The notes below the pieces were generated by a model. That model saw only the letters and a list, made by a program, of their open reading frames with translations, was not told the DNA's origin and did no database searches. Both the position numbers and the translations under genes were made by a program. Positions 17,327-25,656 of a stretch of 64,000 nt of DNA are shown one piece after another. Source of the stretch: Novosphingobium pentaromativorans US6-1 (GTDB lineage: Bacteria; Pseudomonadota; Alphaproteobacteria; Sphingomonadales; Sphingomonadaceae); the NCBI RefSeq assembly GCF_000767465.1, contig NZ_CP009292.1, positions 248,001-312,000 of the forward strand. Reading direction: 5' to 3'. Within the stretch, counting starts at the first letter, position 1. Each line of letters opens with the position of its first letter.

Positions 17327-18772
17327 TCAATTGTTGCAGGCGAAAGCCGCGTTGGCGTCGGCGGTATGTTCCCGGCACAGGACCTCGATGTCGCGGGCCA
17401 GGCCGGCGACCGTCTGTGCATCGGTTTCATGGCCCATGATCGAAACCCGCATGATCGTGTGATCCCGCCATTGCGCCGTTTTCAGGAAATGGCGACCGGT
17501 GGCATTGAGGCGTTCGGTCATTGCATGGGTAAGGGCGTCGCCTTGCGCATCGTCGATGCCCGTCAAGCGCAGGGCCAACTGGTTGATCGTGGGCGCGTGG
17601 CAAAGTTCGACACCTTCGATCCCGTCGATCCGTGCTGCCAGCTCAGAGGCGGCCGCGCAGTGACGTTCGACCATCTGGCCGATGCCATCGCGGCCCAGCA
17701 CCTGCATCATCACCCATGCCGGGAAGCCGCGTGCCCGGCGCGAGAGTTCCGGCACGTAATCGCTGGGATGGCGACCGTCGCACTCGTCCCGCGTGAGGTA
17801 GCTGGCGTCCATGGTCATGGCCCGGCGGTGGTATTGCGCATGGCGCGTGATCGCGAAACCGCAATCATAGGGAAGCTGCAGCCACTTGTGCCCGTCGACC
17901 GACCATGAATCGGCAAGCTCGGCGCCCTTGGCCAGGAAGCGACGGCGTTCGCTGGCGCGGACCCACATGCCGAAGGCCCCGTCGACATGAAGCCAGGCTT
18001 GGTGTTCGCTGCAAAGCTGGGCAAGGGCCGCGAAATCGTCGAAGGCGCCGCTGATCATCTGGCCAGCCTGGCCGATCACGATCTTGGCCGCCGCCGCGCT
18101 GTCTTCCATCGCCTTGGCCAAGGCCTGCAGCTCGAAGGTACCGCCATCGTTGCAGGCGACGCGGCGGATCTGGTCGCTTCCGAAGCCGAGATAGCGCAGG
18201 GCCGCAAAATTGGTGACATGGGCATCGTCGCCGATGAAGACTTCCAGTGGCGGTGCCCCGGCGAGGCCGCATTCCTCGATCCTCACTCCGAGCCGATCGA
18301 GGAGGGCGAGGCGGGCCGTGGACAGGCAGGTGAAGGTTGCCATGGTCGCCCCGGTCGTGAAGCCGACCGAACATTCGGGAGGGAGGGAAAGGAGTTCCAA
18401 TAGCCACTTCGATGCGACTTCTTCGGCCACGGCCGCTGACGGCGCGCATTGGTAGATCGCGGCGTTTTGCCCCCAGGCCGACGTCAGCCAGTCGGCAGCA
18501 ACCCCGGCGGGATGGGAGCCGCCGATTACCCAGGACAGGAAACCCGGCGATGTGGTGGCGCTCAGCCCCGGTTTCGCAGCTTCGACCAGCTCTGCCAGAA
18601 CCGCGACGGCATCGCGCGGGGTTGTGTCGAGCGGAATGTCGAACAATGTCCGCAGCTGCTTGACGCCTGCCGCAGCATGCATCTCGGCGCCTTCGCTGCG
18701 AGAGATCGTGGCGTGATGTGCAGCGAAGGACAGGACGTCCTGCAGCGAAGTGGGCTGGACGGGCGCGTTCAT
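17327..18772 (-). CDS. PLP-dependent group II decarboxylase
   Basis: The protein has 481 residues, the usual size of group II amino-acid decarboxylases. The start ATG (18770-18772) overlaps the stop of the cysteine synthase-glutaredoxin gene as ATGA. Family features are SPGFLSWVIGGSHPAGVAADWL (substrate loop), VGFTTGATMATFTCLSTAR (phosphate-binding TGATMA), WLHVDGAFGMWV (the Asp that contacts the pyridine ring) and SWSVDGHKWLQLPYDCG with the PLP lysine. Relatives act on aromatic amino acids, glutamate, cysteine sulphinate or aspartate. The coupling to a cysteine-synthase fusion suggests that it decarboxylates the amino acid made by that enzyme, but this is inference. Confidence 0.85.
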   Translation of the reverse strand: MNAPVQPTSLQDVLSFAAHHATISRSEGAEMHAAAGVKQLRTLFDIPLDTTPRDAVAVLAELVEAAKPGLSATTSPGFLSWVIGGSHPAGVAADWLTSAWGQNAAIYQCAPSAAVAEEVASKWLLELLSLPPECSVGFTTGATMATFTCLSTARLALLDRLGVRIEECGLAGAPPLEVFIGDDAHVTNFAALRYLGFGSDQIRRVACNDGGTFELQALAKAMEDSAAAAKIVIGQAGQMISGAFDDFAALAQLCSEHQAWLHVDGAFGMWVRASERRRFLAKGAELADSWSVDGHKWLQLPYDCGFAITRHAQYHRRAMTMDASYLTRDECDGRHPSDYVPELSRRARGFPAWVMMQVLGRDGIGQMVERHCAAASELAARIDGIEGVELCHAPTINQLALRLTGIDDAQGDALTHAMTERLNATGRHFLKTAQWRDHTIMRVSIMGHETDAQTVAGLARDIEVLCREHTADANAAFACNN

Positions 18773-20286
18773 CGCGGCTGCATCCACTGGGGAAGCAGCG
18801 AGTAGGCATCTTCGATCCTACTGTCCCGGGACTCGAGACCGAGCTTGGCCAGCCTTCGGGCCAGCGTGCCGCTGTTATGCGCATCGAACAGTTCGGTCGC
18901 GCCGCCAACATGCGTGCCTGCTATATAGACTTGCGGGATGGTCGGTGCCCCGGTCCGTTCTGCTAGCGCGCGGCGGACGCGTCCGGCCCAGTCCGCATCG
19001 GTATATTCACCGCCATCGAGGTCGACCTTGCGATAGGGCACACCCAATGCATCGAGCAGTTTGCAGGCCGACCAGCAGAATTCGCACCATTGCAGCGCGA
19101 ACATGACCACCGGTTGCATGCTGTCAACGACAATCGCATCTATATGGGCACGCGCCTCGCCATCGGCGGGTTCGGCCTTCGTTGGCACCGGGGTGGGCGA
19201 AGCGGGCAGGTCGAAACGAAAATTCGGTGAAGAGGTGGAGATCGCCAGTTCCTCTGCGTTCATCGCCTCTTCGATCCCCGCGAAGAGCGGTGTCGTCATG
19301 TAGCGCTCGCCTGTGTCCGGGATCATGGCCAGGATGCGCGACCCTTCCGGCATTGTTTCAGCCAGGCGATGGGCCGCCGCGAAAGTGGCTCCGCTGGAGA
19401 TCCCGCAGAATACTCCTTCCTCACGGGCCAGTCGCCGCGACCAGTCGAGCGCTTCCTGCCCGCCGACCGGCATGACGCGATCGATGAGCCCGTCCTCAAA
19501 GGCCCGTGCGGTCACGTGGGGGATGAAATCGGGCATCCATCCTTGCATCAGGTGGGGCCGGAAGCGGGGATGGCTCGAAGTCGGGCTGCCGTCCGCAGCA
19601 TAGTCCTGCCATACACCCGATGACAGGAGCGGCGCATTGTCCGGTTCGCATCCGACGATCAGCGTTCCGGGACTTTGCGCCTTGAGCGCGCGGGCGACGC
19701 CTGCCAGCGTACCGCCTGTGCCAACCCCGCTGACAAAGGCATCGAGCGGGGCGCCGGCAAAATCGGTGAGGATTTCCTGCGCGGTCGTGCGGGCATGCAC
19801 TTCGGCATTGGCCTCGTTCTCGAACTGCCTGGGCAGGAACCAGCCATGCGTTTCGGCCAGTTCGCGCGCCTTGGCGAGCATTCCGGTGCCCTTCTGCGCC
19901 GCTGGGGTCAGCACGACTTTGGCGCCAAGGTAGCGCAGGATCTTGCGCCGTTCGACACTGAAGCTTTCGGCCATGACGATGACGAGCGGATAGCCCTTGC
20001 GTGCGCAGACCATGGCAAGGCCGATACCGGTATTGCCGCTGGTGGCCTCGATCACCGTCTGGCCAGGCCTCAGCGATCCGTCGCGTTCGGCCGCTTCTAT
20101 CAGGCCGAGGGCAAGCCGGTCCTTGACAGAGCCCATCGGATTGAACGCCTCAAGTTTGAGGTAAATCTCGCGGCCTGGAGGTGAGAGGTGCTCCGCCAGC
20201 AGCGTGGGCGTGTTGCCAATCAGTTCGAGGATCGAATTGCGAACACCGGCGCTACCGGCAATCGACGGAAAATGGGGCTTGTTCAT
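18769..20286 (-). CDS. Cysteine synthase-glutaredoxin fusion
   Basis: The protein has 505 residues. Residues of about 15-320 form a complete CysK-type PLP enzyme: NPMGSVKDRLA carries the PLP lysine (K55), EATSGNTGIGLA is the substrate loop, VSGVGTGGTLAGVARAL binds the PLP phosphate and FCGISSGATFAAAH follows. A Pro/Ala-rich linker leads to a glutaredoxin domain at about 385-485 with WCEFC (CxxC at 401-404), the cis-proline segment APTIPQVYIAGTHVGG and a final helix. It probably joins a thiol, sulphide or other nucleophile to O-acetylserine and uses the Grx domain for thiol delivery or reduction. The fusion is about 190 residues longer than ordinary CysK. A GTTTC direct repeat lies 95 bp upstream. 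Confidence 0.85.
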   Translation of the reverse strand: MNKPHFPSIAGSAGVRNSILELIGNTPTLLAEHLSPPGREIYLKLEAFNPMGSVKDRLALGLIEAAERDGSLRPGQTVIEATSGNTGIGLAMVCARKGYPLVIVMAESFSVERRKILRYLGAKVVLTPAAQKGTGMLAKARELAETHGWFLPRQFENEANAEVHARTTAQEILTDFAGAPLDAFVSGVGTGGTLAGVARALKAQSPGTLIVGCEPDNAPLLSSGVWQDYAADGSPTSSHPRFRPHLMQGWMPDFIPHVTARAFEDGLIDRVMPVGGQEALDWSRRLAREEGVFCGISSGATFAAAHRLAETMPEGSRILAMIPDTGERYMTTPLFAGIEEAMNAEELAISTSSPNFRFDLPASPTPVPTKAEPADGEARAHIDAIVVDSMQPVVMFALQWCEFCWSACKLLDALGVPYRKVDLDGGEYTDADWAGRVRRALAERTGAPTIPQVYIAGTHVGGATELFDAHNSGTLARRLAKLGLESRDSRIEDAYSLLPQWMQPR

Positions 20287-20381
20287 CGAAGAAAACTCCT
20301 CTCATCGGCGATTGTCGCCGGGCTTGGAGGAGATCTTCGCTCTGGTGCGTATCAATCCGATTGCGCCGGGGTAGTTCGAAT

Positions 20382-20395
20382 GTTTCGATTGTTTC
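20382..20395 (-). promoter_or_regulatory. GTTTC-N4-GTTTC direct repeat before the cysteine synthase fusion
   Basis: The plus strand reads GTTTC GATT GTTTC, a direct repeat of 9-bp period that overlaps the stop codon of the response-regulator gene. The preceding TTCGAAT looks like a weaker third repeat in phase. The site lies 95 bp upstream of the cysteine synthase-glutaredoxin ATG. The same element in the same orientation precedes the flavin monooxygenase and OsmC genes. Confidence 0.55.
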
Positions 20396-21104
20396 AGCCG
20401 GGGTCGTAGATGTAGCCGATGCCGCGCACGGTTCGGATCACGGTCGGTTTCTCCGGGTTGACCTCGATCTTCTTGCGAATGCGCGAGATGCGGATGTCGA
20501 TGCTGCGATCGAAGGGTTCCCAAGCGCGGTCGTGCGCACCTTCGAGGATCTGGTCGCGATTGAGAACGTGGCCTTTGTTGCGGGCAAAGAGCTTGAGGAG
20601 ATTGAATTCCATGGCCGTCAGCGGGAGTGCGTTGCCCTCTCCATCGAAGAGCTTGGCGGCCTCGAGGTCGAGCGTGCATTTGCCGAAAGCGAAGCGGTTC
20701 TTTCCCCCGGCTCGCTCCGGAAGTCGATCGGCAGATCCCTTGCGCCGCAGCACAGCCCTGACGCGCGCGACCAGTTCGCGAAGGTCTACGGGTTTGCCGA
20801 GGTAATCGTCGGCGCCCATTTCCAGTCCGACGATGCGGTCCACCGTCTCGCCTGCCGCCGTCAACATGATAACGTGCGGCGCATCGTTCGCCTGCAGGCT
20901 ACGCAGGACCGATAGGCCGTCTTCGCCCGGCATGTTGATGTCGAGCAGGATGAGGTCGGGCCTCTGCTCGGCGATCAGGGCGCGCAATTCATCGCCGCAT
21001 CCGGCTTGCGCGACCTCCAGGCCGTGGCGTGCGAGGTATTCGGCGACCATGTCGCGAAGGTCGGCCTCATCGTCGCAGACGTATATCAGCGGTGCGTCAG
21101 ACAT
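20394..21104 (-). CDS. OmpR-family response regulator
   Basis: The protein has 236 residues. The receiver domain (1-120) has the acidic pocket in YVCDDEADL, the phospho-acceptor Asp55 in DLILLDINMPG, the switch Thr in IMLTAAG and the conserved Lys in DYLGKPVDL. The DNA-binding winged helix (about 135-232) shows LTAMEFNLLKLFARNKGHVLNRDQIL and DIRISRIRKKIE, with the terminal TVRGIGYIYDPG. It is the partner of the histidine kinase, whose stop overlaps its start by 8 bp. It is the natural candidate to bind the GTTTC direct repeats found around the cluster. Confidence 0.95.
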   Translation of the reverse strand: MSDAPLIYVCDDEADLRDMVAEYLARHGLEVAQAGCGDELRALIAEQRPDLILLDINMPGEDGLSVLRSLQANDAPHVIMLTAAGETVDRIVGLEMGADDYLGKPVDLRELVARVRAVLRRKGSADRLPERAGGKNRFAFGKCTLDLEAAKLFDGEGNALPLTAMEFNLLKLFARNKGHVLNRDQILEGAHDRAWEPFDRSIDIRISRIRKKIEVNPEKPTVIRTVRGIGYIYDPG

Positions 21105-22977
21105 GATTTGCCTTCAGCATTGTCGTGACGAGGCTGCGCAAGTCGCGCGGGGCTATCGGTTTTTCGAGATAGGGCCGGTTGGCGCATTCGAGAAAAGCGC
21201 GCACTTCCGGGCTCATCGTGTCGCCGGTGACGAAGGCGATACGCTCAGCGATCTCGGGGCGTTCGCCCGCCAGCGTTTCGAACAGGCCGCGTCCACCCAT
21301 GCCGGGCATGTTGAGATCGGTCAGAATCACCCGGTAGCCTCCGGAACGGGCAAGCGCGAGACCTCGCTCCGCACTGGCGACGCTGTCGACCTGAAAGCCT
21401 TCCTTGCGCAGGATCTCGCGGATCAGGTCGCTGACGTCCTTTTCATCGTCGATGACCAGAACCCGGCCGGTTGCCGCGACTGGTTCGGTTCGCTCCATTT
21501 CTGGCAGGGTTTCGGGTTCCGGCTCGGCCAGGGGCAGGGTGATACGAAAATTGGCCCCCTTGGTTGCAGGCACGAGTGCAATGGTGCCGCCATGCGCATT
21601 GACGACACGGTGGCAAAAGGCGAGACCGATGCCGGTGCCCTGCCCAGGAGCCTTGGTCGTGAAGAGCGGTTCGAACACGCGCTTGGCAGCCTCTTCCGAA
21701 ATTCCGGGTCCGTCGTCGATGACATGGATGGTCATGGACGCGCCGCCAGGTTCCTCGCGGGCGCGGATCATGATGCGACTGCCACCACCTTCCCGAATCG
21801 CCTGGTCGGCATTGGCGACAAGGTTCATGAAGACCTGCCGAATCTGGCCAGCGTCGCCCTGCAGCGGCGGTAGCCCGAGACCGATGTCCAGCTCGATTCT
21901 CGCACTCAGCGCACCTGCACCTTGTTGCAGGGTGTCGATCGCGTCGCGGATTGCCGCGGCGAAGTCTATCGCTTCGACTTTCAGGTTCTGGCGCCGGGCC
22001 ATTGCAAGGAAAGACTTGACGATTCCGGTGCAGCGTTCGGCGGCGGAGCCGATCTTCTCTATCCGGCGGATCGTGTCAGGATCGCTGGCCTCTTCGCGCA
22101 TCATCAAGGCGTGGCCGACGACTACGGAGAGCGGGTTGTTGAGTTCGTGGGCGACGCCGGCGAGAAGCTCGCCCAGAGCCGACATCTTTTCGGCCTGAAA
22201 GATCCTTTCCCGTTGTTCGGACAGCGTCTTGCGCAAGGCGGATTCCTTGCTGATATCGACCATCGAGTAGAGCACGACGTCCTCGCCGCGATAATCGATT
22301 AGGCGGGCCGAGGCGAGGCAGGGAAACGGATCGCCATCAGGACGCAAGGCGTCGACGCGCATTTCATCGACCCGGCCTTCCGGCAATAGTGCGGTTATGA
22401 AATCCGCCCTCTGACCGCGGGAGGCAAAGTGCGCACCAAAATCGCGTCCGGAACCGAGCAAGTCGCGCGCTGCGGGGGTACGATAGATGATTTGTCCGTC
22501 GCCTATTCGCGCCATGACCAGATTGGCTGGGCATGCTTCAAGAACTTCCCGAAGCAGGGTGTCGGCCTCACGGTCGCTTTCCTCGCGTTGCCGCGCCTCG
22601 GTAATGTCGCTCTGGGTCACGACGAAGCCGCCGGTTGCAGTCTGGCGCATCGTCAGGACATGAATCATGCCCTGCCTCGTTTCCAATTCGAGCGGGGGCG
22701 GAGCGCGCTCATCGTCTCCCAGGCGCATTTCCATGCTTTCGAGCGCTACGCGCGAGTGGGCTGAGACCGCGCCGCGCGCAACCATCTCGAACAGCAGCAG
22801 GCCCCAGTCGAGCCCCGGTTCGACCAGTTCGGCCACGAGCGGATTGAGTTCACGAAAGCGCCGGTTTGCCTGCACCAGTTTTGCAGCGTCGTCGAAGATT
22901 GCCAGGCCATCGGGCAGGGCGTCGATGACTTCGCCGATGAGTCGGCGGCTGTCCATGTCATGCACAGCCTGGGCCAT
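21097..22977 (-). CDS. PAS-domain hybrid sensor histidine kinase
   Basis: The protein has 626 residues from the ATG at 22977, one base after the stop of the cyclase-like gene (TGA-G-ATG) with an AAGGGG box. Two PAS-like regions (IGEVIDALPDGLAIFDDAAKL and VLEACPANLVMARIGDGQIIY) precede the kinase core. The phospho-acceptor His lies in LGELLAGVAHELNNPLSVV, the N box in NLVANADQAI, and the G boxes in IDDGPGI and GTGIGLAFC. The C-terminal receiver (VLVIDDEKDVSDLIREIL, ILTDLNMPGMGG) makes it a hybrid. There are no membrane segments, so it is cytoplasmic. It presumably feeds the adjacent OmpR-type regulator. Confidence 0.93.
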   Translation of the reverse strand: MAQAVHDMDSRRLIGEVIDALPDGLAIFDDAAKLVQANRRFRELNPLVAELVEPGLDWGLLLFEMVARGAVSAHSRVALESMEMRLGDDERAPPPLELETRQGMIHVLTMRQTATGGFVVTQSDITEARQREESDREADTLLREVLEACPANLVMARIGDGQIIYRTPAARDLLGSGRDFGAHFASRGQRADFITALLPEGRVDEMRVDALRPDGDPFPCLASARLIDYRGEDVVLYSMVDISKESALRKTLSEQRERIFQAEKMSALGELLAGVAHELNNPLSVVVGHALMMREEASDPDTIRRIEKIGSAAERCTGIVKSFLAMARRQNLKVEAIDFAAAIRDAIDTLQQGAGALSARIELDIGLGLPPLQGDAGQIRQVFMNLVANADQAIREGGGSRIMIRAREEPGGASMTIHVIDDGPGISEEAAKRVFEPLFTTKAPGQGTGIGLAFCHRVVNAHGGTIALVPATKGANFRITLPLAEPEPETLPEMERTEPVAATGRVLVIDDEKDVSDLIREILRKEGFQVDSVASAERGLALARSGGYRVILTDLNMPGMGGRGLFETLAGERPEIAERIAFVTGDTMSPEVRAFLECANRPYLEKPIAPRDLRSLVTTMLKANHV

Positions 22978-22978
22978 C

Positions 22979-24028
22979 TCAGGCCCCTTCCGCTGCATCC
23001 AGACGGCCGGTCAGGGCAAAGACTTCCTCCGGTTCCTTGCCGCCAAGGTCAAGCGTGCCGACCGGTTCGCTGGAACAAGGATCGGGCAAGGCCTGGATGA
23101 ACGCCCGCGTGCCTACAATGTGCATAGGCTGTGCCAACTGGCGCAATTGGCTCGCCTCTATGACGGCGGGGCCGAAGACGTCGTAGATGTACTTCTGCAC
23201 TCCGACGACAGAGCCTATCACCGCACCTTGCGAAACGCCGACGCGGCAGCGCCATTGTATCGGGTGGCTGCGGTTGCGCTGCTCCAGATAGCGCACGAAA
23301 CGCACCGCTGCATTGGCGATCGAACTCGATGCTGAATCTGCAGGATCGGGCATCCCGGCTACCGTGATATAGGTGTCGCCCACGGTCTTGATCCGCTCGC
23401 ACCCGAACTGGTCACCAATTCGGTCGAAGGCGGTGTAAATGTCGTTGAGTTCGCTGACGACGACCCCGGCATCGTTTTCGACGACGAATTCGGAAAATCC
23501 CGCGAAGTCGAGGCACAGCACGGCGACATCCTCGTAAAGACGTGGAGTGACGACGCCGAAGCTCTTGTATTCCTCGTAGACCGAGCGTGGCATCATGTTG
23601 AGCAGGAGCTTCTCCACCTGCTCTTTCTCGCGCTTGATCTCGCGCGTGTTCCGCTCGACCATCATGGAATAGGAATCGATCATCGCTTCCAGCTCCTTGA
23701 TGCGCGAGATATTCTGGCACACCAGGACCGCGATCGGTTCGCCACCTTCTTCTGCGCTGTCGATGGTCACTGCAATGGTCATCGTGCGGCGGCGCAGGCG
23801 AAAGCTGGCCTCGGTGGTGAAGCGGACGCTGTCCTTGAAGGCGTCGCGCATCGCGGCAACGTCGAATTCGGGGAACAGGTCGGTCAATGTCTGCCCGATC
23901 TCGACGTCTCCGAACCATTCGCGAAAGGTGTCGTTGAAAAAGCGGAAGCGCAGTTCGCGAAGGTCGAGCAGGGCAACGCCGACGCCGATGGCGCGCAGCA
24001 GTTGTTCGTTGATGGCTTCTATCGACAT
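22979..24028 (-). CDS. PAS plus class III nucleotide cyclase-like protein with degenerate active site
   Basis: The protein has 349 residues: a PAS domain (about 5-112, GVGVALLDLRELRFRFFNDTFREWF), a coiled linker (110-150) and a cyclase homology domain (about 160-310). The metal aspartates are present (D174 in LCLDFAGFSEF and D218 in KTVGD), as are the purine-selecting K214 and D283. The two transition-state residues are not: the Asn seven positions after D283 is Ile290, and the Arg four further on is Gln294 (FGPAVIEASQLRQ). The catalytic activity is therefore doubtful and the protein may work as a sensor or binding partner. It lies 4 bp after the globin gene and just before the kinase. Confidence 0.85.
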   Translation of the reverse strand: MSIEAINEQLLRAIGVGVALLDLRELRFRFFNDTFREWFGDVEIGQTLTDLFPEFDVAAMRDAFKDSVRFTTEASFRLRRRTMTIAVTIDSAEEGGEPIAVLVCQNISRIKELEAMIDSYSMMVERNTREIKREKEQVEKLLLNMMPRSVYEEYKSFGVVTPRLYEDVAVLCLDFAGFSEFVVENDAGVVVSELNDIYTAFDRIGDQFGCERIKTVGDTYITVAGMPDPADSASSSIANAAVRFVRYLEQRNRSHPIQWRCRVGVSQGAVIGSVVGVQKYIYDVFGPAVIEASQLRQLAQPMHIVGTRAFIQALPDPCSSEPVGTLDLGGKEPEEVFALTGRLDAAEGA

Positions 24029-24032
24029 GGCG

Positions 24033-24389
24033 CTATCCCACCACTAGGCCGCGCCGCTGCTCGAACGCCTGCGCCACGGTATCGATATCCTCGGGTGCGA
24101 CGCCGTGATCGCCCAAGGTTTCGGCGAGGAGGACCTTGAGCTGATCGAAGTGCGCATCGTTGATGTCGAGCCGTTCGTGCAAACGCCTGATCTGCTCATC
24201 GGTGAACGAGGCGGGGCCGCCCATCAGGGCCGACACGAATTGTGTCTGATGGTCGACGATACGCGGCAAATCGACGTTCTCGAAGAAGGGTCCGACATCG
24301 TCGTCTTCGAGCAGCCGGTCGTAGAGGTCCATGACAATACGGCTGATGACCGCAAAGCCGCCGTACTTTTCAAAAAGCGATCTTTCCAT
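24033..24389 (-). CDS. Truncated hemoglobin (group 1-like)
   Basis: The protein has 118 residues from the ATG at 24389, which has a GGGGGG-type ribosome-binding site. It starts RSLFEKYGGFAVISRIVMDLYDRLLEDDDVGPFFENVD and continues with HQTQFVSALMGGPASFTDEQ and the F-helix histidine region INDAHFDQLKVLLAETL, the normal 2-on-2 globin layout. An ATG at 24479 that overlaps the upstream stop (ATGA) would add 30 unconserved residues. Such globins bind O2, NO or CO and can dioxygenate NO. Sitting directly before a PAS/cyclase-like protein and a sensor kinase, it may be the haem sensor or detoxification arm of the cluster. Confidence 0.88.
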   Translation of the reverse strand: MERSLFEKYGGFAVISRIVMDLYDRLLEDDDVGPFFENVDLPRIVDHQTQFVSALMGGPASFTDEQIRRLHERLDINDAHFDQLKVLLAETLGDHGVAPEDIDTVAQAFEQRRGLVVG

Positions 24390-24475
24390 TGCAACACCCC
24401 CCGTCGCAATTGCCCGGGGACTTTGCGCCTTGAATTCCGATTCTTGCAAGCCTTCTTGCATATTTATTGCCTTTC

Positions 24476-25642
24476 TCATGCCGGGACTGCGCAGCGCATG
24501 AGGTTATTCGCTATCCAGTTCTGGTTCGCTTTCATCTCGCGATTAAGCTGCTCGTGCAGCGCCGCGATGCCTTGGAGGTCCCAATCGAACGATCCGATGC
24601 GGTCGGAGATCTCCAGCATGCCGTGGCTCAGGCCATCGCGTGTCGTGGCATAGCTGCGAGGGCTCCCTGCCAGTACCGCATCGGCCAGGATCTGCGCGTC
24701 ACGCAGCGCATCGGTGATCCCATGTGCGGTGAGAGGGTCCTTGAACCAGCCCGCATCGCCGACGAGGGCCCAGCCCGGACCGGCACATTCGCGCATGTAT
24801 CCGGGTTGTCCCGGGAACCCGACAAGGCGACCGGTGCGTGCTGTATGAGTGAGCTGCGCGCCCACTTCCGGGAATTCCTGCTGTATCAGATTGAGGAAGC
24901 GCGACGGGTGAAGGGCCTTGCGAAAATCGCTCAGGCGTTCGCGGGGGAGCGAGAGGAAGACGCAGCTTGCCTCGTTGTTCGTGGGAATGACGCCAGCGGC
25001 AGCCTGCTTGCCCCAGTACCAACGGAAGCCGTCATTCGGCATCCTGGTGAAATAGCCGTAGATCGACATGGATGCCTGATGCATGCGTATAAGGTATCTG
25101 GCGTCCACTTCGCGGGCGATGCCCGATCGGCGTCCATCTGCCCCGATGACGATGTCCGCTTCGACGCGATAGTGGGCGCCTCGCGTATCGCGCAGGATAA
25201 CCCCGTTCACCGGCCCTTGTGTCTGCTTTCGGATCACGCCCATGCATTCGAGGCCATAGCGGCGTTCCACTCCGGAAACTTCGGCGGCATCGGCAATTAC
25301 GCGGTCCAGCACTGTGCGACGCGGCGCATAGAGGCGATTGGTTCCGAAGGCGGGTCGGATATCAATGTCGAATCGCTCTTGGCCATAATGAAAGCTGGTC
25401 CGCTCGATCCCGGGAGTGCCGCAGGCGAGCAGATCACCTTCCAGGCCCCAACTGGCCAGTTGCATCACCGCACCGCGCATCAGGGCATGGGTCGATAGTG
25501 TGTCGCTGCCCAGGGGGCTGCGGTCGACCAACAGGACCCGCGCACCGCCGCGTGCTAGCAGCATGGCGGTTGCAGCGCCTGCAGGGCGGGCTCCGACAAC
25601 GACGGCGTCATAGCGTTCGTGGTTCCAGATGGGCGTGCTCAT
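24476..25642 (-). CDS. FAD-dependent oxidoreductase, class A monooxygenase-like
   Basis: The protein has 388 residues from the ATG at 25642; the frame is open much further upstream but that part overlaps the next gene. YDAVVVGARPAGAATAMLLARGG is the FAD-binding loop in its GxRPAG variant, VIGADGRRS is the second nucleotide motif, and WALVGDAGWFKDPLTAHGITDALRDA is the GD motif of p-hydroxybenzoate-hydroxylase-like flavoproteins. The family includes aromatic hydroxylases, geranylgeranyl reductases and halogenases. The catalytic lysine of flavin halogenases is not evident. The gene lies 14 bp after the FMO-like gene in the same direction, and its stop overlaps an alternative globin start. The substrate is unknown. 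Confidence 0.8.
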   Translation of the reverse strand: MSTPIWNHERYDAVVVGARPAGAATAMLLARGGARVLLVDRSPLGSDTLSTHALMRGAVMQLASWGLEGDLLACGTPGIERTSFHYGQERFDIDIRPAFGTNRLYAPRRTVLDRVIADAAEVSGVERRYGLECMGVIRKQTQGPVNGVILRDTRGAHYRVEADIVIGADGRRSGIAREVDARYLIRMHQASMSIYGYFTRMPNDGFRWYWGKQAAAGVIPTNNEASCVFLSLPRERLSDFRKALHPSRFLNLIQQEFPEVGAQLTHTARTGRLVGFPGQPGYMRECAGPGWALVGDAGWFKDPLTAHGITDALRDAQILADAVLAGSPRSYATTRDGLSHGMLEISDRIGSFDWDLQGIAALHEQLNREMKANQNWIANNLMRCAVPA

Positions 25643-25656
25643 GGTGGTTCTCCTCA

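Noticed and set aside
17324..17337. Fourth GTTTC-type repeat at the end of the decarboxylase gene, as a regulator site.
   Set aside because: One arm is GTTGC and it overlaps a stop codon; kept only as a weak supporting observation in the regulon finding.
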